Origin: Agapetus fuscipes
Taxonomy: Eukaryota; Arthropoda; Insecta; Trichoptera; Glossosomatidae
Direction: 5' to 3'
Assembly: GCA_951799405.1 (NCBI GenBank)
Contig: OX637344.1
Coordinates: 1,364,001-1,428,000 of the forward strand
Length of the DNA: 64,000 nt
In this document: piece by piece, positions 1 through 11,022 of the stretch
Layout of the letters: every line of letters starts with the position of its first letter
How positions within the stretch are numbered: the first letter of the stretch is position 1
The notes under the pieces: model-generated
The model's input: the letters and a program-made list of their open reading frames with translations, nothing else
What the model was told of the DNA's origin: nothing
Databases searched by the model: none
Translations under genes and position numbers: made by a program

Positions 1-264
1 ACATCTAGAAATTTGAATAAATATATTCCCCTTCCCCCGTCTTTTGCATCCTTAGACCTCACCCCCTCAAATAAGGAACTCTAAGCTCATATGAAGAACA
101 AGTCACTCTGACAGATTTGATGAAACACTGGTTTATTTTCACTCGTTTTATTAATAAATATTAGTGCTTTAGCAGAAAGGTTTTCGTTCTTTAAAATTTA
201 GTATAGATCAAATATTATTTTTTACAGTGTTAATACACTAACCGTACAAAATATAATTATGTTA

Positions 265-580
265 GTCCGGTCGATAGCTAAATTGGTAGAGTGCTTGCAT
301 TCCATGCCGTGAGTTCGGGTTCGAATTCCAACGAGGGTGTCAGAAAGATTTTCCGTTTCGGTGTTTATTTCAAAGTGTGAAATAAAATAACGGCAATGCT
401 TACTCAGCCTACACAAGAAATGAGTACCCGAGTAATGGAAACCCCGCCCTTAAATGAAGTGGTTGGTATAAGGCCGGCACCCTTACTTGTACAAATAAAT
501 AGTTCTCGAATCGCCACATGCGACCCTTTCGGGGATAACGTAGGCAATAAATTACACTATATGCGTCGCTTAGTTGCGTT
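265..580 (+). mobile_element. SINE C, near full length
   Basis: The best copy of the family. The tRNA-like head has an A box (TAGCTAAATTGG) and a B box (GGTTCGAATTCC), followed by GGTGTTTATTTC, TACTCAGCC, AAATGAGTACC, AAGTGGTTGG, GGCCGG, CACATGCGACC, GGGGATAACG and an end at GCTTAGTTGCGTT. The anticodon-loop position reads ATTCCAT, so a tRNA-Gly(TCC)-like origin is possible but not proven. Confidence 0.85.
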
Positions 581-1703
581 ACATACCTTGCTCCGTTTTC
601 AATGCTTAAAAAGGACCAAGAATTGCTTTTTCTCGTATAAACTGACTGGCTGTGCGAGAGGCGAAATTAATTTAATATCGGACGGCTTTCGTATAAACCA
701 TCTTTACATTTATTGAACAAAAAATAACGCACAAAATCCAATAGAGCGCCCAATAAGGCTCTGTTGAATAATCCATATTGTATGAGGCTGAGAGAAAATG
801 CGGAAAACATGTATGTGCTTATAAAGCTCCATGTATAAGGATAGCTTCTAAATTATTAAATTTACTTTGGGGCTTTCCAATATGATGATTTTTTAATAAA
901 AATAAACATGCATTAAGAAATATTTAGGACAATTTTTTGGAATAAAAAAAACGGATGTTACTGACCGTGGAAAGAGAAGAACGATTTTCACGTCTTCAGG
1001 AGGCGTGTGTCTTCTACAGAGAACAAACACGAACTGTTGAATTATTGTTGTTTGCTCGAGGTCGAAGGCTGTAGGTACAATTATTGACCTTCGGTGATGC
1101 ATTCATAGATGTCGCAATAGCTCCACTTGTACAGAAGGACGATATTACAATGTCATCTTGTGAAATCCGTTCAGTAACATCCGTTTTTTTCATAACAAAA
1201 AAATTCTAACCGCTGTGATCATAATTTTAAATACTTAGGACAAATTTAAGTTTTTAAAATTTGTAAACTTTCACTTTCACTTCCATGGTCGGAGATGCAT
1301 ATTAAATTGTTTTTGTGATAGACTACGTTCTATTGGCATATAACTCGCCTTGAGAATGCTTTCTGCTTGTAAAGGGGGTGCGGGTATGGAAAAGGGTAAT
1401 AAGTAAAGGGAAAGCTGGAGATGTTTGTATATTTCTGATATTTCTCCGAAATACACATTTTTAATTTTAGACGTATTAGTTGTCCTCTTTATAATCATGA
1501 TAACATCGAAAGCGCTCGAGGAAGTTAATTAATCAACACGTAAAGAAAAACTTGTGTTGTATTGTTACATTAATTATCAGACTTGTTTTTAATTTGTACA
1601 TATTTTTAAACAAAATTAATATCAAGAGTAGATATAGATTTAACAAATAGCTATTGAGGATGGACACAACAATTTTTTTAGACAAACTTTATACATAGAT
1701 AAA
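581..1703. other. No recognised feature
   Basis: About 1.1 kb of AT-rich sequence. I recognise no repeat family, coding exon or RNA here. Short ORFs have no family-like pattern. Confidence 0.4.
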
Positions 1704-2009
1704 CTTGGACCGGTCCGTAGTCCAGTGGCAACACTTCGGACTCATAAATGGAAGGTTGTGGATTCGGATCCCGGCGGAGCACAAAAATATACCATTGATA
1801 TTCCGAATGTGCTCTTCGCTGAGTTGAAAAATTCATAAACCTTTACCAAAGACCGGTCACAGAAAGGTCCATCCAACCTTGCAACAACTGGGTCTTGCTT
1901 GATAATTGGCGCTTTCTACAGCGATGACCAAACTCGCACAGGGCTCTTATGGTGTGATACACACAAAAACAGCGCAAACCGAATAAATCATCCTAATATT
2001 ATTATTATA
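1704..2009 (+). mobile_element. SINE B1, full length
   Basis: tRNA-like head with A box TAGTCCAGTGG and a B-box-like GGATTCGGATCCCGG. Body words are GGAGCACAAAA, GCTCTTCGCTGAGTTG, GACCGGTCAC and GGGTCTTGCTTG. The 3' end is AATAAATCATCCTAATATT plus ATT repeats. Confidence 0.88.
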
Positions 2010-2391
2010 AAAGCTTCACTTTGTCGTTTGAAGTATTTTTAATATAAAAAAAATGTTTATCCTTGTGCGCAAACAAGAGACCTTATTTAATAAATAGGTC
2101 AAACGGTCTTTTAAGCAAACAACTTAATTACATTAAATTTGTTTAATTATTTATCTTATTAAATGTTGTTGAGACCTCAAAGACAATACAATTTTTTATT
2201 TAATTAAATTTTAAAAGGTAAACATATTATTCTTTCAAAATATCATCATGGTGATTTTATAAAGCACCGAAAAGCTTAAATGAAAAAAAAACTTGACAGT
2301 TTCAGTGTTTATAAATATTGTTTTTATTTCACATTAAATATATTTTTTTAAATATTACAAACAAAAAAGAACTATTTCATAAAATTCTTTT
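2010..2391. other. No recognised feature
   Basis: Very AT-rich spacer with no repeat family recognised. Confidence 0.4.
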
Positions 2392-2891
2392 ACTTTTAGG
2401 TTGGTATGAGGCTGGCCACCCATCCTGTAAAAAAAAATTCGCCAATGTCACCTATGTTTCAGAAAAGGTCGGCAAAAGTTTCAGGGAGAATGTTCATTTG
2501 AGATTTGGATTTTCATAAATTATACGTTCCTTTCCTTGACTGATAGGTTGGTATGCGGCTGACCACCCATACTGTAAAAAATGGTTCACTTTGCCAATGT
2601 CACCCCTGCTTCAGGGAAGGTCGGCAAGAGTTGCCGGGCTTATGTTCATTTGAGATTGGGTTTTTTATATTGTAGGTCTACATGCGGCATGTGTAAGCGC
2701 GAAATTATGCATGTCTGCTTGTGGGAATGCATTTTATATGAATCTCAAATGATACATATCTTTGCAGCTTAGATTTAGATTAGATTTAGTACGTACACAT
2801 GCGGCATTACAAACTGACATAATTATTTTGTCTGCGTGTGGGCATGCATTCAATGTGAATCTTAAGTGTTAATACATCTTTTTAATTTAGA
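2392..2891 (+). mobile_element. SINE A (outer copy), split by a second SINE A
   Basis: Left part 2392-2526 and right part 2790-2891 together make one SINE A. The family has a 5' start near CCTTGACTTATAGGTTGG, an internal CACCCCTGTTTCAGGGAAGG, then CACATGCGGCATG, GCGCGAA and CTGCTTGTGGGAATGCATT, and a tail of TTAGAT repeats. Confidence 0.8.
2527..2789 (+). mobile_element. SINE A (inner copy) inserted in another SINE A
   Basis: Complete copy in the same orientation as its host, ending in GCAGCTTAGATTTAGATTAG. It is flanked by a short TACG duplication (2523-2526 and 2790-2793). Confidence 0.85.
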
Positions 2892-3454
2892 TGATATATA
2901 TATATATATATACATGAAACTCGTAAAGCAACCTAGTTTTTCTCATTGTCTATTAAATTACTTTATTAACATAATATTTTGTATGGAAAGCCCATCTCTC
3001 GATGGCTTGCCGATCCATTTTGTATGTATTTATTCCATACAAATTAATAGACTTCCCAGTAAACAGGATAATAAATAGTCTGCCAATTTACTTTGAGGCT
3101 TTATATCAGAAACACCCCCCCCCCTCCTACCCCCTCGGCTTGTTTTTATTTTCCCTTAAAGTGAATTCATGGAAGTTCCTTCTCGGGAATATCGAAGATA
3201 ATTCTTTCGGCGGAAATTGCTTGTCGAGTTAATTCCGATCGAGTGGAATTTTTATTGCGCAATATTTTAGAGCCTTAAAATATTGGCGGCCATTATAAAA
3301 ATGTAAGGAATTTGTAATCTAAGTTGCGCATGGTAAACGTCACCACAAGAGGTCACCAATACAAGTGGAGTGGCCTCTTGAAAATGATGTAGGCAAGGTG
3401 AAATAAATCCTCAATTTGTGAAAATAAAAAGTGTGTTTAGCAAAAAAATAAACC
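2892..3454. other. Spacer with a short (TA)n run
   Basis: A (TA)n run at about 2894-2911 and a C-run near 3115. Otherwise nothing is recognised. Confidence 0.4.
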
Positions 3455-3714
3455 CTCTAATCTTATCTAATCAAAGTTGCAAAGATGCGGCTGACCACCC
3501 ATGCTGTAGAAAATGGTTCACTCATCCAATGTCATCCCTGTTTCAGGGAAGTTCGGCAGGAGTTGCAGGGTGTATGTCCATTTGAGATTTGGTTTTTAGT
3601 TGTAGGTTCAAATGCGGCATGCGCAAGCGCGAAATTGTACGTGTCTGCTTGTGACAATGCATGTAATGTGAATCCAATGTTACATATCTTTGCAACTTAG
3701 ATTAGATTAGATTA
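3455..3714 (+). mobile_element. SINE A rearranged into a fold-back
   Basis: The left end is the inverted 3' tail of a SINE A (TCTAATCTTATCTAATC plus GTTGCAAAGAT), joined directly to the body at GCGGCTGACCACCC in plus orientation. The right end is the normal tail. The copy therefore carries terminal inverted repeats of about 25 bp. Confidence 0.75.
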
Positions 3715-4110
3715 AAATCACATACGTTGGCGGCTGGATCAACATGTATAACCTTTCTCAAAGTAATTACATACTAAATGTGACTTTATTAATACAATTA
3801 TAGAATTTGTGAAGTAGTTACATGATTGTATAATTTACTAGCATAAATTACATTACACACTGGTGTTCCGCTTTACTTAAACGGTGTGATCCAATTCCCC
3901 AAGCATGCTCATTGTTTTAATACTAGTTTGAATAGTTCAGGTACATAATGCCCGCAACTGACAGCCATGCGTGCGTGGCATTTTTGCATGTCTAACAATA
4001 TGAAGAGTGTCAGCCTGTGAAAGTGTATTAGTAGAACTTTGAAATACCACAGAATTTAGCTTTTTTCGAAAGATACTTTATAGCTTAACTTATTTTTTAA
4101 CCCATTTATA
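3715..4110. other. No recognised feature
   Basis: AT-rich; no repeat family recognised. Confidence 0.4.
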
Positions 4111-4288
4111 CTTGACTTATAAGTTGGTATGAGGCAGACCACACATACTGTAAAAAACGGTTCACTGCGCCTATGTCACCCCTGTTTCAGGGAAGGTCAA
4201 CCAAAGTTTGAGGGTGTATGTTCATTTGCGGTTTTGATTTTATTTTGTAAGTACACATACAGGATTTTTTAAGTGCGAATACGTCTGG
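4111..4288 (+). mobile_element. SINE A, 3'-truncated and diverged
   Basis: 5' part to the GCGAATACGTCTG region. The tail is missing. Confidence 0.75.
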
Positions 4289-4357
4289 AAATAATAAGTA
4301 ACCTGTAAATCAAGGAAATAAAAATGAAAATATTAAATAATAATAGATTATTAATCC

Positions 4358-4443
4358 CTCCCTGAAACAGGGGTGACATCGGCAAAGTGAATCATTTTTT
4401 ACAGTATGAGTGGTCAGCCTCATACCAACCTATAAGTCAAAGA
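4358..4443 (-). mobile_element. SINE A fragment (5' third)
   Basis: Reads CCTGAAACAGGGGTGACAT to ACCTATAAGTCAA on the plus strand. Confidence 0.8.
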
Positions 4444-4491
4444 ATTTCAAATTATCATAATCAGAGCGAGGCAAAACATAGCATGATCGGC

Positions 4492-4690
4492 CAGGCTTAC
4501 TCAGCCTTCACAAGAAATGAGTACCAGCCCTCTCGGGAGCTGGGACACTCCCACTTCAACTTAAGTGGTTGACTGGCGTAAGGCTGGCCCCTTTACCTGT
4601 AAAAATAAATAGGTTCAAATCGACACATGCGACCCCTTCGGGGATAACGCGGCAAGAAGTTGCACTATATGTGTAGCTTAGTTGCGTTTG
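4492..4690 (+). mobile_element. SINE C, lacking the tRNA-like head
   Basis: Begins at CTTACTCAGCCTTC and runs to GCTTAGTTGCGTT. Confidence 0.82.
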
Positions 4691-5121
4691 CGTTTTAGAG
4701 GCAAGTAAAAATATATAGACACACAATCAAAGGTAAACATGCACAGACATAAGCTCTCACATCCGTAAATATATCAACGCACAAAAATGGCGCTCATAAC
4801 TGACTGTCTAGGCTGTCTAAGGCATCTTCAGGTATGAGGCCGCACACCCCACGGGCTCTGTCCTTTACATTGGATTACCGCGTTTGGGAGGAGCTCCAAC
4901 AAGCCTTCACTGTAGGTACTCTAGGATTGCTGTAAGCCACAAGTAGAAACGTTAAGTCAAATTCTACGCAAATATACTAGGAAAATTATTGTAATTAATT
5001 TTGACAAATATCCTTGTTCCAGGAAGTAATTTTGTAAATCTTGTTAGTTACTAGTAATTATCTCATTAATTAAAAATACGAAAAAATGGGGACTTACCGA
5101 TAATATTTCTTTCCGGGTTAC
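4691..5121. other. No recognised feature
   Basis: Mixed sequence of about 430 bp; no family recognised. Confidence 0.4.
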
Positions 5122-5327
5122 GTTCTTCTTCTTCTTCTTTTTGTGCCACTTCTTAGAAGATCGGCGATCGTCATGGCTATTTTGACTTTAGATGCTGCGG
5201 CTCGAAACAGGGACTTGGTGCTTCTGCCGAACCACTGTCGCAGGTTTTTCAACCACGATGTCCTTCGGCGTCCCTGAGATCTTCTCCCCGCAATCTTACC
5301 CTGTATGATAAGATGAAAGAGACGGTA
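5122..5327 (-). pseudogene. LINE S: C-terminal fragment of a non-LTR reverse transcriptase
   Basis: The minus-strand reading includes GRRSQGRRRTSWLKNLRQWF then a Trp-poor tail ending LLRSGTKRRRRR. This is the basic C-terminal tail found after the RT domain of RTE-like elements. The 3' end is a (GAA)n run. A second copy at 53834-54035 starts at the same internal point (GAGACGGTA). Confidence 0.6.
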
Positions 5328-5549
5328 CATGCCAAGGGCAAGGGTTCGATCTCAAGGTTTACTCAGCCTTCACAAGAAAATGAAAACCAGCTCCTCCGGG
5401 AACTGGGAAACCCCACTTTAACTGAAAGTGGTTGTTGTGAGGCCGGCCCCCTTACCTGTAAAACATAATAGGTCCCGAATCACCACATGCGACCCCTACG
5501 GGGATAACGCAGACAAGAAGTTACACTATATGTGTAGCTTAGTTGCGTT
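5328..5549 (+). mobile_element. SINE C, partial head
   Basis: Starts inside the tRNA-like head (CATGCC, B box GGGTTCGATCTC) directly after LINE S and ends GCTTAGTTGCGTT. Confidence 0.82.
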
Positions 5550-6131
5550 GCAAATTGTTAATGAATAGTAAATTAAAGAGTTAAAATATACTAATTGATA
5601 TTTCTCATTGTTTCAGATATCCTGGTGGCGACTGTACGTCCGACATCTATTTGGTTTGCGACAAAAAAGAATGAACCAGATGTTCAATTTAAAGTATCTA
5701 CTAAATATATTCTTATTCTCACTTTTATATCAAACATTTTTTTAGTTAGCCATTTTTGATGTTATTACTTTTTTCATAATTTTTTTATAGATTTTATTAA
5801 ATATGTTTTTTTTTCTTATTACATCATTCAGTAAATAATTAAAGTTGTATTTTTTACAAAGAATATTTGAATGATAATAACTATCCATACAAATACATTG
5901 TACTATATACTCGTATATGTAAGAAAAGATTCAACAGAAATAAAAGTTATGTAAAAAATATTTCAAAAAGCTAAACGACTTTCAATTTTTGTTCTCTTAT
6001 TATTATTATTTAAGAAAAAAACAATGTCAAGGAAATATATAGAGATTTACACTATAAAATATCCGTGATTTTCCATTCTTAATTGAAAAATCAAATAATA
6101 AAGATACAAATAAAAAAAAATAAAAAAACAA
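5550..6131. other. No recognised feature
   Basis: AT-rich spacer with no family recognised. Confidence 0.4.
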
Positions 6132-6208
6132 ACTCGAAGAGGGCTCTTGAGGTGTGATTCATATGAAAACAGCTGTCATCAAATAAATCATCCTAATATT
6201 TCATTATT
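6132..6208 (+). mobile_element. SINE B1, 3' end only
   Basis: GAGGGCTCTTGAGGTGTGA to AATAAATCATCCTAATATT. Because LINE-3 shares this end, it could equally be a LINE-3-family 3' scrap. Confidence 0.7.
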
Positions 6209-6830
6209 TCTTATAATTTCTGTAAGATTTTTGAAAGCTCTTCCAACACACTCAAAGGCTATTTTATGCCTTTTAGCAGTCATATTCTAATCCTCAAAAC
6301 AAAAAACATTAATGTTATAAAATGTTCACATTTTTTTGAAAAATAAATGAAAACTCAACAAAAAAAAAAAAACGCAAACCATAAATCATGTCAACACATA
6401 AAATGATAATTATTCAAGGCTTTGAAATAATTTCAGGCCAGTATTCTAAGTATAAAACATTGCGTAAATCGAAAACAAGTATGAAAACTAGCTCACTCAA
6501 TAGGTGTGCTGTCGTATATTTCATACATTTTAGATTTACGCGATCGAAGTGAGATCAAAAACACAATTTTTTATACTCGCGGTACAGGAATCACGTTTAA
6601 TGGTCGTCTCGGGTGTCATACATTACACTGTCTATGTAACCAAGTACAAAGCTTTACAGTCAAACGCAAACATACCGTAAATTAAATAAATCACAAAAAC
6701 TGAAGCAGCGCCTCTTATGGGAGTTTTAGTTTTTGTATATTTTTTGTGAAACGCAATGGTTGAGTTTAAAAGTAGAATTCTACGCTTGGGGTGTTGAGTT
6801 TTCCTCCCGCATTACGTACATATTTTATTG
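6209..6830. other. Spacer with scraps of the 43-kb tandem family
   Basis: Near 6490-6530 and 6755-6790 there are words such as AGGTGTGCTGTC and AATGGTTGAGTTTAAA that recur in the array at about 43 kb. No complete unit was seen. Confidence 0.4.
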
Positions 6831-7069
6831 AGTGCTTGTTTGCCCTATATCCATCAAAGTTAATTTCACATGAGAAATGTTTGTATGTGTACGGGACCAA
6901 TGTGTCTTATGAAAGCTGGAAATTGTTTTTAAAAATATTTAAAACAACTCTCACATAATCGTGTTTTACCTTTTTTTATTATTTTAGATTGTGTAGAATG
7001 TGATTTTTAAGACAATTTCATGAAAAGGTCTTATTTGAATCAAATGAAGACTACAGGGGAAGAACAAGG
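6831..7069 (+). mobile_element. MITE E, diverged
   Basis: The family has terminal inverted repeats AGTGCTTGTTTG...CAAACAAGCACT and internal words TGTGTACTGGACCAATGTG, CTCACATTATCGTGTTTTAC and TGTGTAGAATGTGATTTTTAAG. This copy has the left end, the body and a decayed right end (GAACAAGGA). Confidence 0.7.
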
Positions 7070-7267
7070 AATGTCAGTTAATGAACAGTATGCCTAAATA
7101 AAATTAGAACTTTGAAATCATGGTTATTGCCTGGCACAAAGAACCAGAAATACCGCCACTAACTATGATAGCGACTGTTCTTGCATTACAAATTTCAGAG
7201 CTTTAGATACACGCATATGCCACTAGATTTTACTTCTTTTAAACGAACTTATTTTATTATTGACGCA

Positions 7268-7517
7268 ACAATCACTTTATTCGGGCTATGTAGCCGTGGT
7301 CTGGTTGATTATTTTCGGACAGTTTTGCCCATTGCTCCGATGAGCATTATCAGCGGTTGGCTAGTCACTGTGATCTTCTTACAGGATCTTCTCACAGGAA
7401 CACATAAAAGATCACAGCGACTAGCCAACCGCTGATAATGCCCATCGGAGAAATGGGCGAAACTGTCCGGAAAGAATCAACCAGACCACGGCTACATAGC
7501 CCGATAAAAGTGATTGT
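7268..7517. repeat. Long fold-back element N
   Basis: Near-perfect inverted repeat with arms of about 112 bp and a loop of about 25 bp. The arms begin ACAATCACTTT and include GGCTATGTAGCCGTGGTCTG and AGCGGTTGGCTAGTC. No target duplication or second copy was recognised. Confidence 0.85.
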
Positions 7518-7600
7518 AATGTGAACAAAAACCGGCCGTGAAAGCTTTAATGTACAATTATTTTATTATGTTTCCTTGTTTTACCCCTGTAATCTTGTGT

Positions 7601-7848
7601 CTATAATCTATAATCTAAGTTGCAAGGATATATTCATTCAAAGCTCTCAGATGTATGCCCACAAACAAACACGTGTAGTTCGCGCTGACAAATGCTGATT
7701 GTGTACTTACAAATAAAATCCAAACCTCAAATGAACATAAGCCCTGCAACTCTTGCCGACATTCCCTGACACAGGGGTGACATTGGCAAAGTGAACCATT
7801 TTTTACAGTATGGGTGGTCAAACTCATACCAACCTATAAGTCAAGGAA
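7601..7848 (-). mobile_element. SINE A, full length, ATAGATT-type tail
   Basis: The tail on the plus strand is CTATAATCTATAATCTAAG. The 5' end is CCTATAAGTCAAGGA. Confidence 0.88.
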
Positions 7849-7850
7849 GA

Positions 7851-7880
7851 GTGGAATGGTGGATAAGCCAAACAAGCACT
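7851..7880 (+). mobile_element. MITE E right-end fragment
   Basis: AATGGTGGATAAGCC followed by the terminal AAACAAGCACT, abutting the SINE A copy. Confidence 0.6.
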
Positions 7881-8087
7881 GGGGGTCAGTATGTGTAATA
7901 AATAATTACTTTTACATACGCTGGGATAATTATTCAAACATTTGCCGAGAGCAAAGAAGCGCGTGTAATGAAAATAAAATATCTCGCACGTTTTCCCAGA
8001 TAACGGGTTCCTGCGAGAGAGTTAATGAGCAAGGAAAATATCTGAAAATATTAGGAATTTGGGAAACGCGATATTAGTAACATCCTG

Positions 8088-8446
8088 TGTGTATGTACCT
8101 TACTTTATATTCGTGTATGTACCTACATTTATATTCGTGTATGTACCTACATTTATATTCGTGTATGTACCTACATTTATATTCGTGTATGTACCTACAT
8201 TTATATTCGTGTATGTACCTACATTTATATTCGTGTATGTACCTACATTTATATTCGTGTATGTACCTACATTTATATTCGTGTATGTACCTACATTTAT
8301 ATTCGTGTATGTACCTACATTTATATTCGTGTATGTACCTACATTTATATTCGTGTATGTACCTACATTTATATTCGTGTATGTACCTACATTTATATTC
8401 ATGTATATACCTTCATTTATATTCGTGTACGTACATTTATATTCTA
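8088..8446. repeat. 24-bp minisatellite, about 14-15 units
   Basis: The unit is GTATGTACCTACATTTATA plus TTCGT. The first unit and the last two or three differ by a few bases and the middle units are nearly identical. Since 24 is a multiple of 3 and the unit contains no stop in several frames, long ORFs appear on both strands. They are repeat artefacts. Confidence 0.95.
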
Positions 8447-8460
8447 GTAGGTACTTGACG

Positions 8461-8969
8461 TTCCTTGACTTATAGGTTGGTATGAGGCTGACCCCCCATA
8501 CTGTAAACAAAATCGTTCACTTTGCCAATATCACCCATATTTCAGCGGAGGTTGGAAAGAGTTGCAGGGTTTATCTATCTATAATCTATAATCTAAGCTG
8601 CAAGGATATGTAAGCATTTAAGGCTCATATGAAATGCATGCCTACAGACAGGCACATGTAGGTTCGCGCCTACACATTCTGCTTGTGTGCATACAAATAA
8701 AGAAAACCTCACATGGACATAAACCTTGCAACTCCTGCCGCCGTTCCCTGAACCGGGGTGGCATTGGCAAAAGTGAACCGATTTTTACAGCACGGGTGGT
8801 CAGCCTCGTACCAACCTATCAGTCAAGGAGTCAAGTTTATGCTCATTTGAAATTGGGTTTTTACGTTGTAAGTCTACATGCGGCAACTTATACGTGGCTG
8901 TTTGTGAAAAATATTTTTTTATGTATGTTAACTGTAAGAAATCTTTGCAACTTAGATTATAGATTATAG
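8461..8969 (+). mobile_element. SINE A (outer), split by an opposite SINE A
   Basis: Left part 8461-8574, right part 8841-8969, with an ATAGATT-type tail. The interruption is flanked by GTTTAT (8569-8574 and 8835-8840). Confidence 0.82.
8575..8834 (-). mobile_element. SINE A (inner), full length
   Basis: Inserted in opposite orientation to its host SINE A. The tail lies at the left. Confidence 0.85.
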
Positions 8970-9715
8970 TATCATCAAAAAGATAGCACCGGCAGCTTTT
9001 GGAAATCTAGGCTACATTCTCAACGACATAAAAATGCCTGTTAAACTTAAGCGCAGGGTCTTTGAGTCATGCGTGCTTCCAATATCCACCTCTGGCTTGG
9101 AAACTATTTCCAAAAGAGTGAGGACGCGCCAAATAGTCATTGAAAGGAGGATACTGGGAATCAGCCTCAGAGACAGGGTTCCAAACCAGGAGATCCGTAG
9201 ACGCACTGGTGTCACTGATGTCATACAGCGAGTCTATAATAATATCTATAATCTATAATCTAAGTTGCAAGGATATATTCATTTAAAGCTCTCAGATGTA
9301 TGCCCACAAACCAACAAGTGTAGTTCGCGCTTACAAATGCTGAATGTGTACTTACAAATAAAATCCAAACCTCAAATGAACATAAGCCCCACAACTTTTG
9401 CCGACCTTCCCTGAAACAGGGGTGACATTGGCAAAGTGAACTATTTTTTACAGTATGGGTGGTCAGCCTCATACCAACCTATAAGTCAAGGAAGTGGCCT
9501 GCTTAAAGTGGCGCTGGGCTGGTCACGTAACAAGGCAGGACCATGACAGGTGGCCGAAAAGGATCGTCCAGTGGAGCCCCAGAATGTCCAAGCGGGGAGT
9601 GGAGAGACCCCTACTGAGGTGGCTGGACGACATCAAGGGAACTGCAGGCAGAGGATGGCTGAACACAGCAGCCGATAGACAAACATGGAGAAGATTGGAG
9701 GAGGCCTACGCCTAG
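8970..9715 (+). pseudogene. LINE T: RTE-like reverse transcriptase C-terminus, interrupted by SINE A
   Basis: Reads KLKRRVFESCVLP, ERRILGISLRDRVPNQEIRR, TGVTDVIQRV, then after the SINE, ACLKWRWAGHVTRQ, GRPLLRWLDDI-like and WRRLEEAYA with a stop at 9713-9715. The block order and motifs match the C-terminus of RTE-like elements widespread in insects. Between CVLP and ERR a segment is missing relative to the usual layout, so this is also internally deleted. It starts exactly where the preceding SINE A tail ends. Confidence 0.75.
9234..9492 (-). mobile_element. SINE A inserted in LINE T
   Basis: Complete copy. Removing it rejoins the LINE T reading, and the intact junction is visible in the second LINE T copy (49880-50135). 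AGT is duplicated at the borders. Confidence 0.88.
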
Positions 9716-9734
9716 GAGTGGACTGAGAAAGGTT

Positions 9735-9981
9735 GTACACCCTTAGTACAAGTTGCAAAACTTGAGAAAAGTGAAGTGTACGGAAAATATTAAAGCGTGA
9801 TTTCTCCCAAAATCTGCCGTTTTTGTTTCTTACACTTTATGGTTATGGTTTTAAAAGAGTTACAGTGATAAAGAAAATCAAGTTCAAACAAACAAAAACG
9901 GCAAATTTTGAGGGAAAACACTCTTTAATAATTGCCGTAAACTTTACATTACTCTAGTTTTGCAACTCATACTAAGGGTAC
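9735..9981. repeat. Fold-back element M
   Basis: Imperfect inverted repeat with arms of about 105 bp. Both arms contain CCCTTAGTA, GTTGCAAAAC and TGCCGTTTTTGTTT. Partial relatives occur near 44918-44960 and 48890-48955. Confidence 0.75.
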
Positions 9982-10575
9982 TGTTCATCCTTATTTGTAA
10001 AAATAACATTAAAAATACGAATAAGTAAGTCAATCTCGGTTAACACACAACAATATTAAAAAAAAAATTCAATAAGCTGTAAAATTTCTTCCTTTTCAAT
10101 GTACATATTCCTTCCCACTTTTATATTTATTAAATTTTTTATTTCACTTTTTCAATCAAAACTTTCATGACGTTTCAAACCATTGAAATCTGGTCAAACG
10201 ACCTAAACAAATACCAGTAAAAAAAAAGCAAAACAAAGCTACAAAATTTAGAATACAAAAGCACACATTTAGGGCGGTAGAAATGTTCCCAATTCTTATG
10301 GGCGTAGCATTGGTATGCACGTTTCGGGTCTTCAAAAAAAATCCCTATTCCAAGCACAATGCAAAGAACGACAAAACTGTCGAATCACGTACATTTCCTC
10401 TCATTTCCGCTCCAACTGAACTTTCTCTTATTACGAAAAACGTGAAATGTTTTTGGCTTTTGTGTTAAATAAAAAAAATACTTGGAATTTTCTTATTTTT
10501 TGTATAATATGCTTGAATGACGTACATACTTTTATTCAAACTTTTGAAACTTTGTCGAATGCGTTTTTATTTTAA
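9982..10575. other. No recognised feature
   Basis: AT-rich spacer. Short ORFs on both strands look random. Confidence 0.4.
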
Positions 10576-10760
10576 TAATTTTATTTGGCGAGCGATATTA
10601 TTGTTTGAATCCCACCTCAAGAGCCCTTTAAGAGCCACGTCGTCGCTATAGAAAGCACCGCTTCTCAAAAAAGACTCAATTGCTGTGGAGCTGGATGGAC
10701 CTTGGGTAACTGGTCTTTGGTAAAGGTATACGAATTTTTCAGCCCAGCGAAGATCATATT

Positions 10761-11022
10761 TCTAATCTAATCTAATCTAATGTAAGCTGCAAAGATATAT
10801 ATCATTTAAGATTTATATTAAATGCATTCCCACAAGCAGATATGTATAATTTCGCGCTAACACATGCCGCCTGTGGACCTACAATGTAAAAACCCAATCT
10901 CAAATGAACATAAGCGTTGCAACTCTTGCCGTCCTTCCCTGAAACAGGGGTGACATTGGCAAAGTGAACCAATTTTTTACAGTATGGGTGATCAGCCGCA
11001 TAACAACCTATAAGTCAAGGAA
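10761..11022 (-). mobile_element. SINE A, full length
   Basis: Tail at left (TCTAATCTAATCTAATC). The 5' end at the right is directly joined to the LINE R' 3' UTR, the same junction as at 33673. Confidence 0.85.

Noticed and set aside
3660..3714. Telomere-like repeats in the TTAGATTAGATT tails
   Set aside because: The units are TTAGAT, ATAGATT or TTTAGAT, not TTAGG, and always terminate SINE A copies.
8088..8446. Possible CRISPR-like array
   Set aside because: The units are directly contiguous with no unique spacers, and the context is eukaryotic.
8059..8510. Overlapping ORFs of 123-138 codons on both strands
   Set aside because: They are translations of the 24-bp minisatellite; unit length divisible by three keeps frames open.
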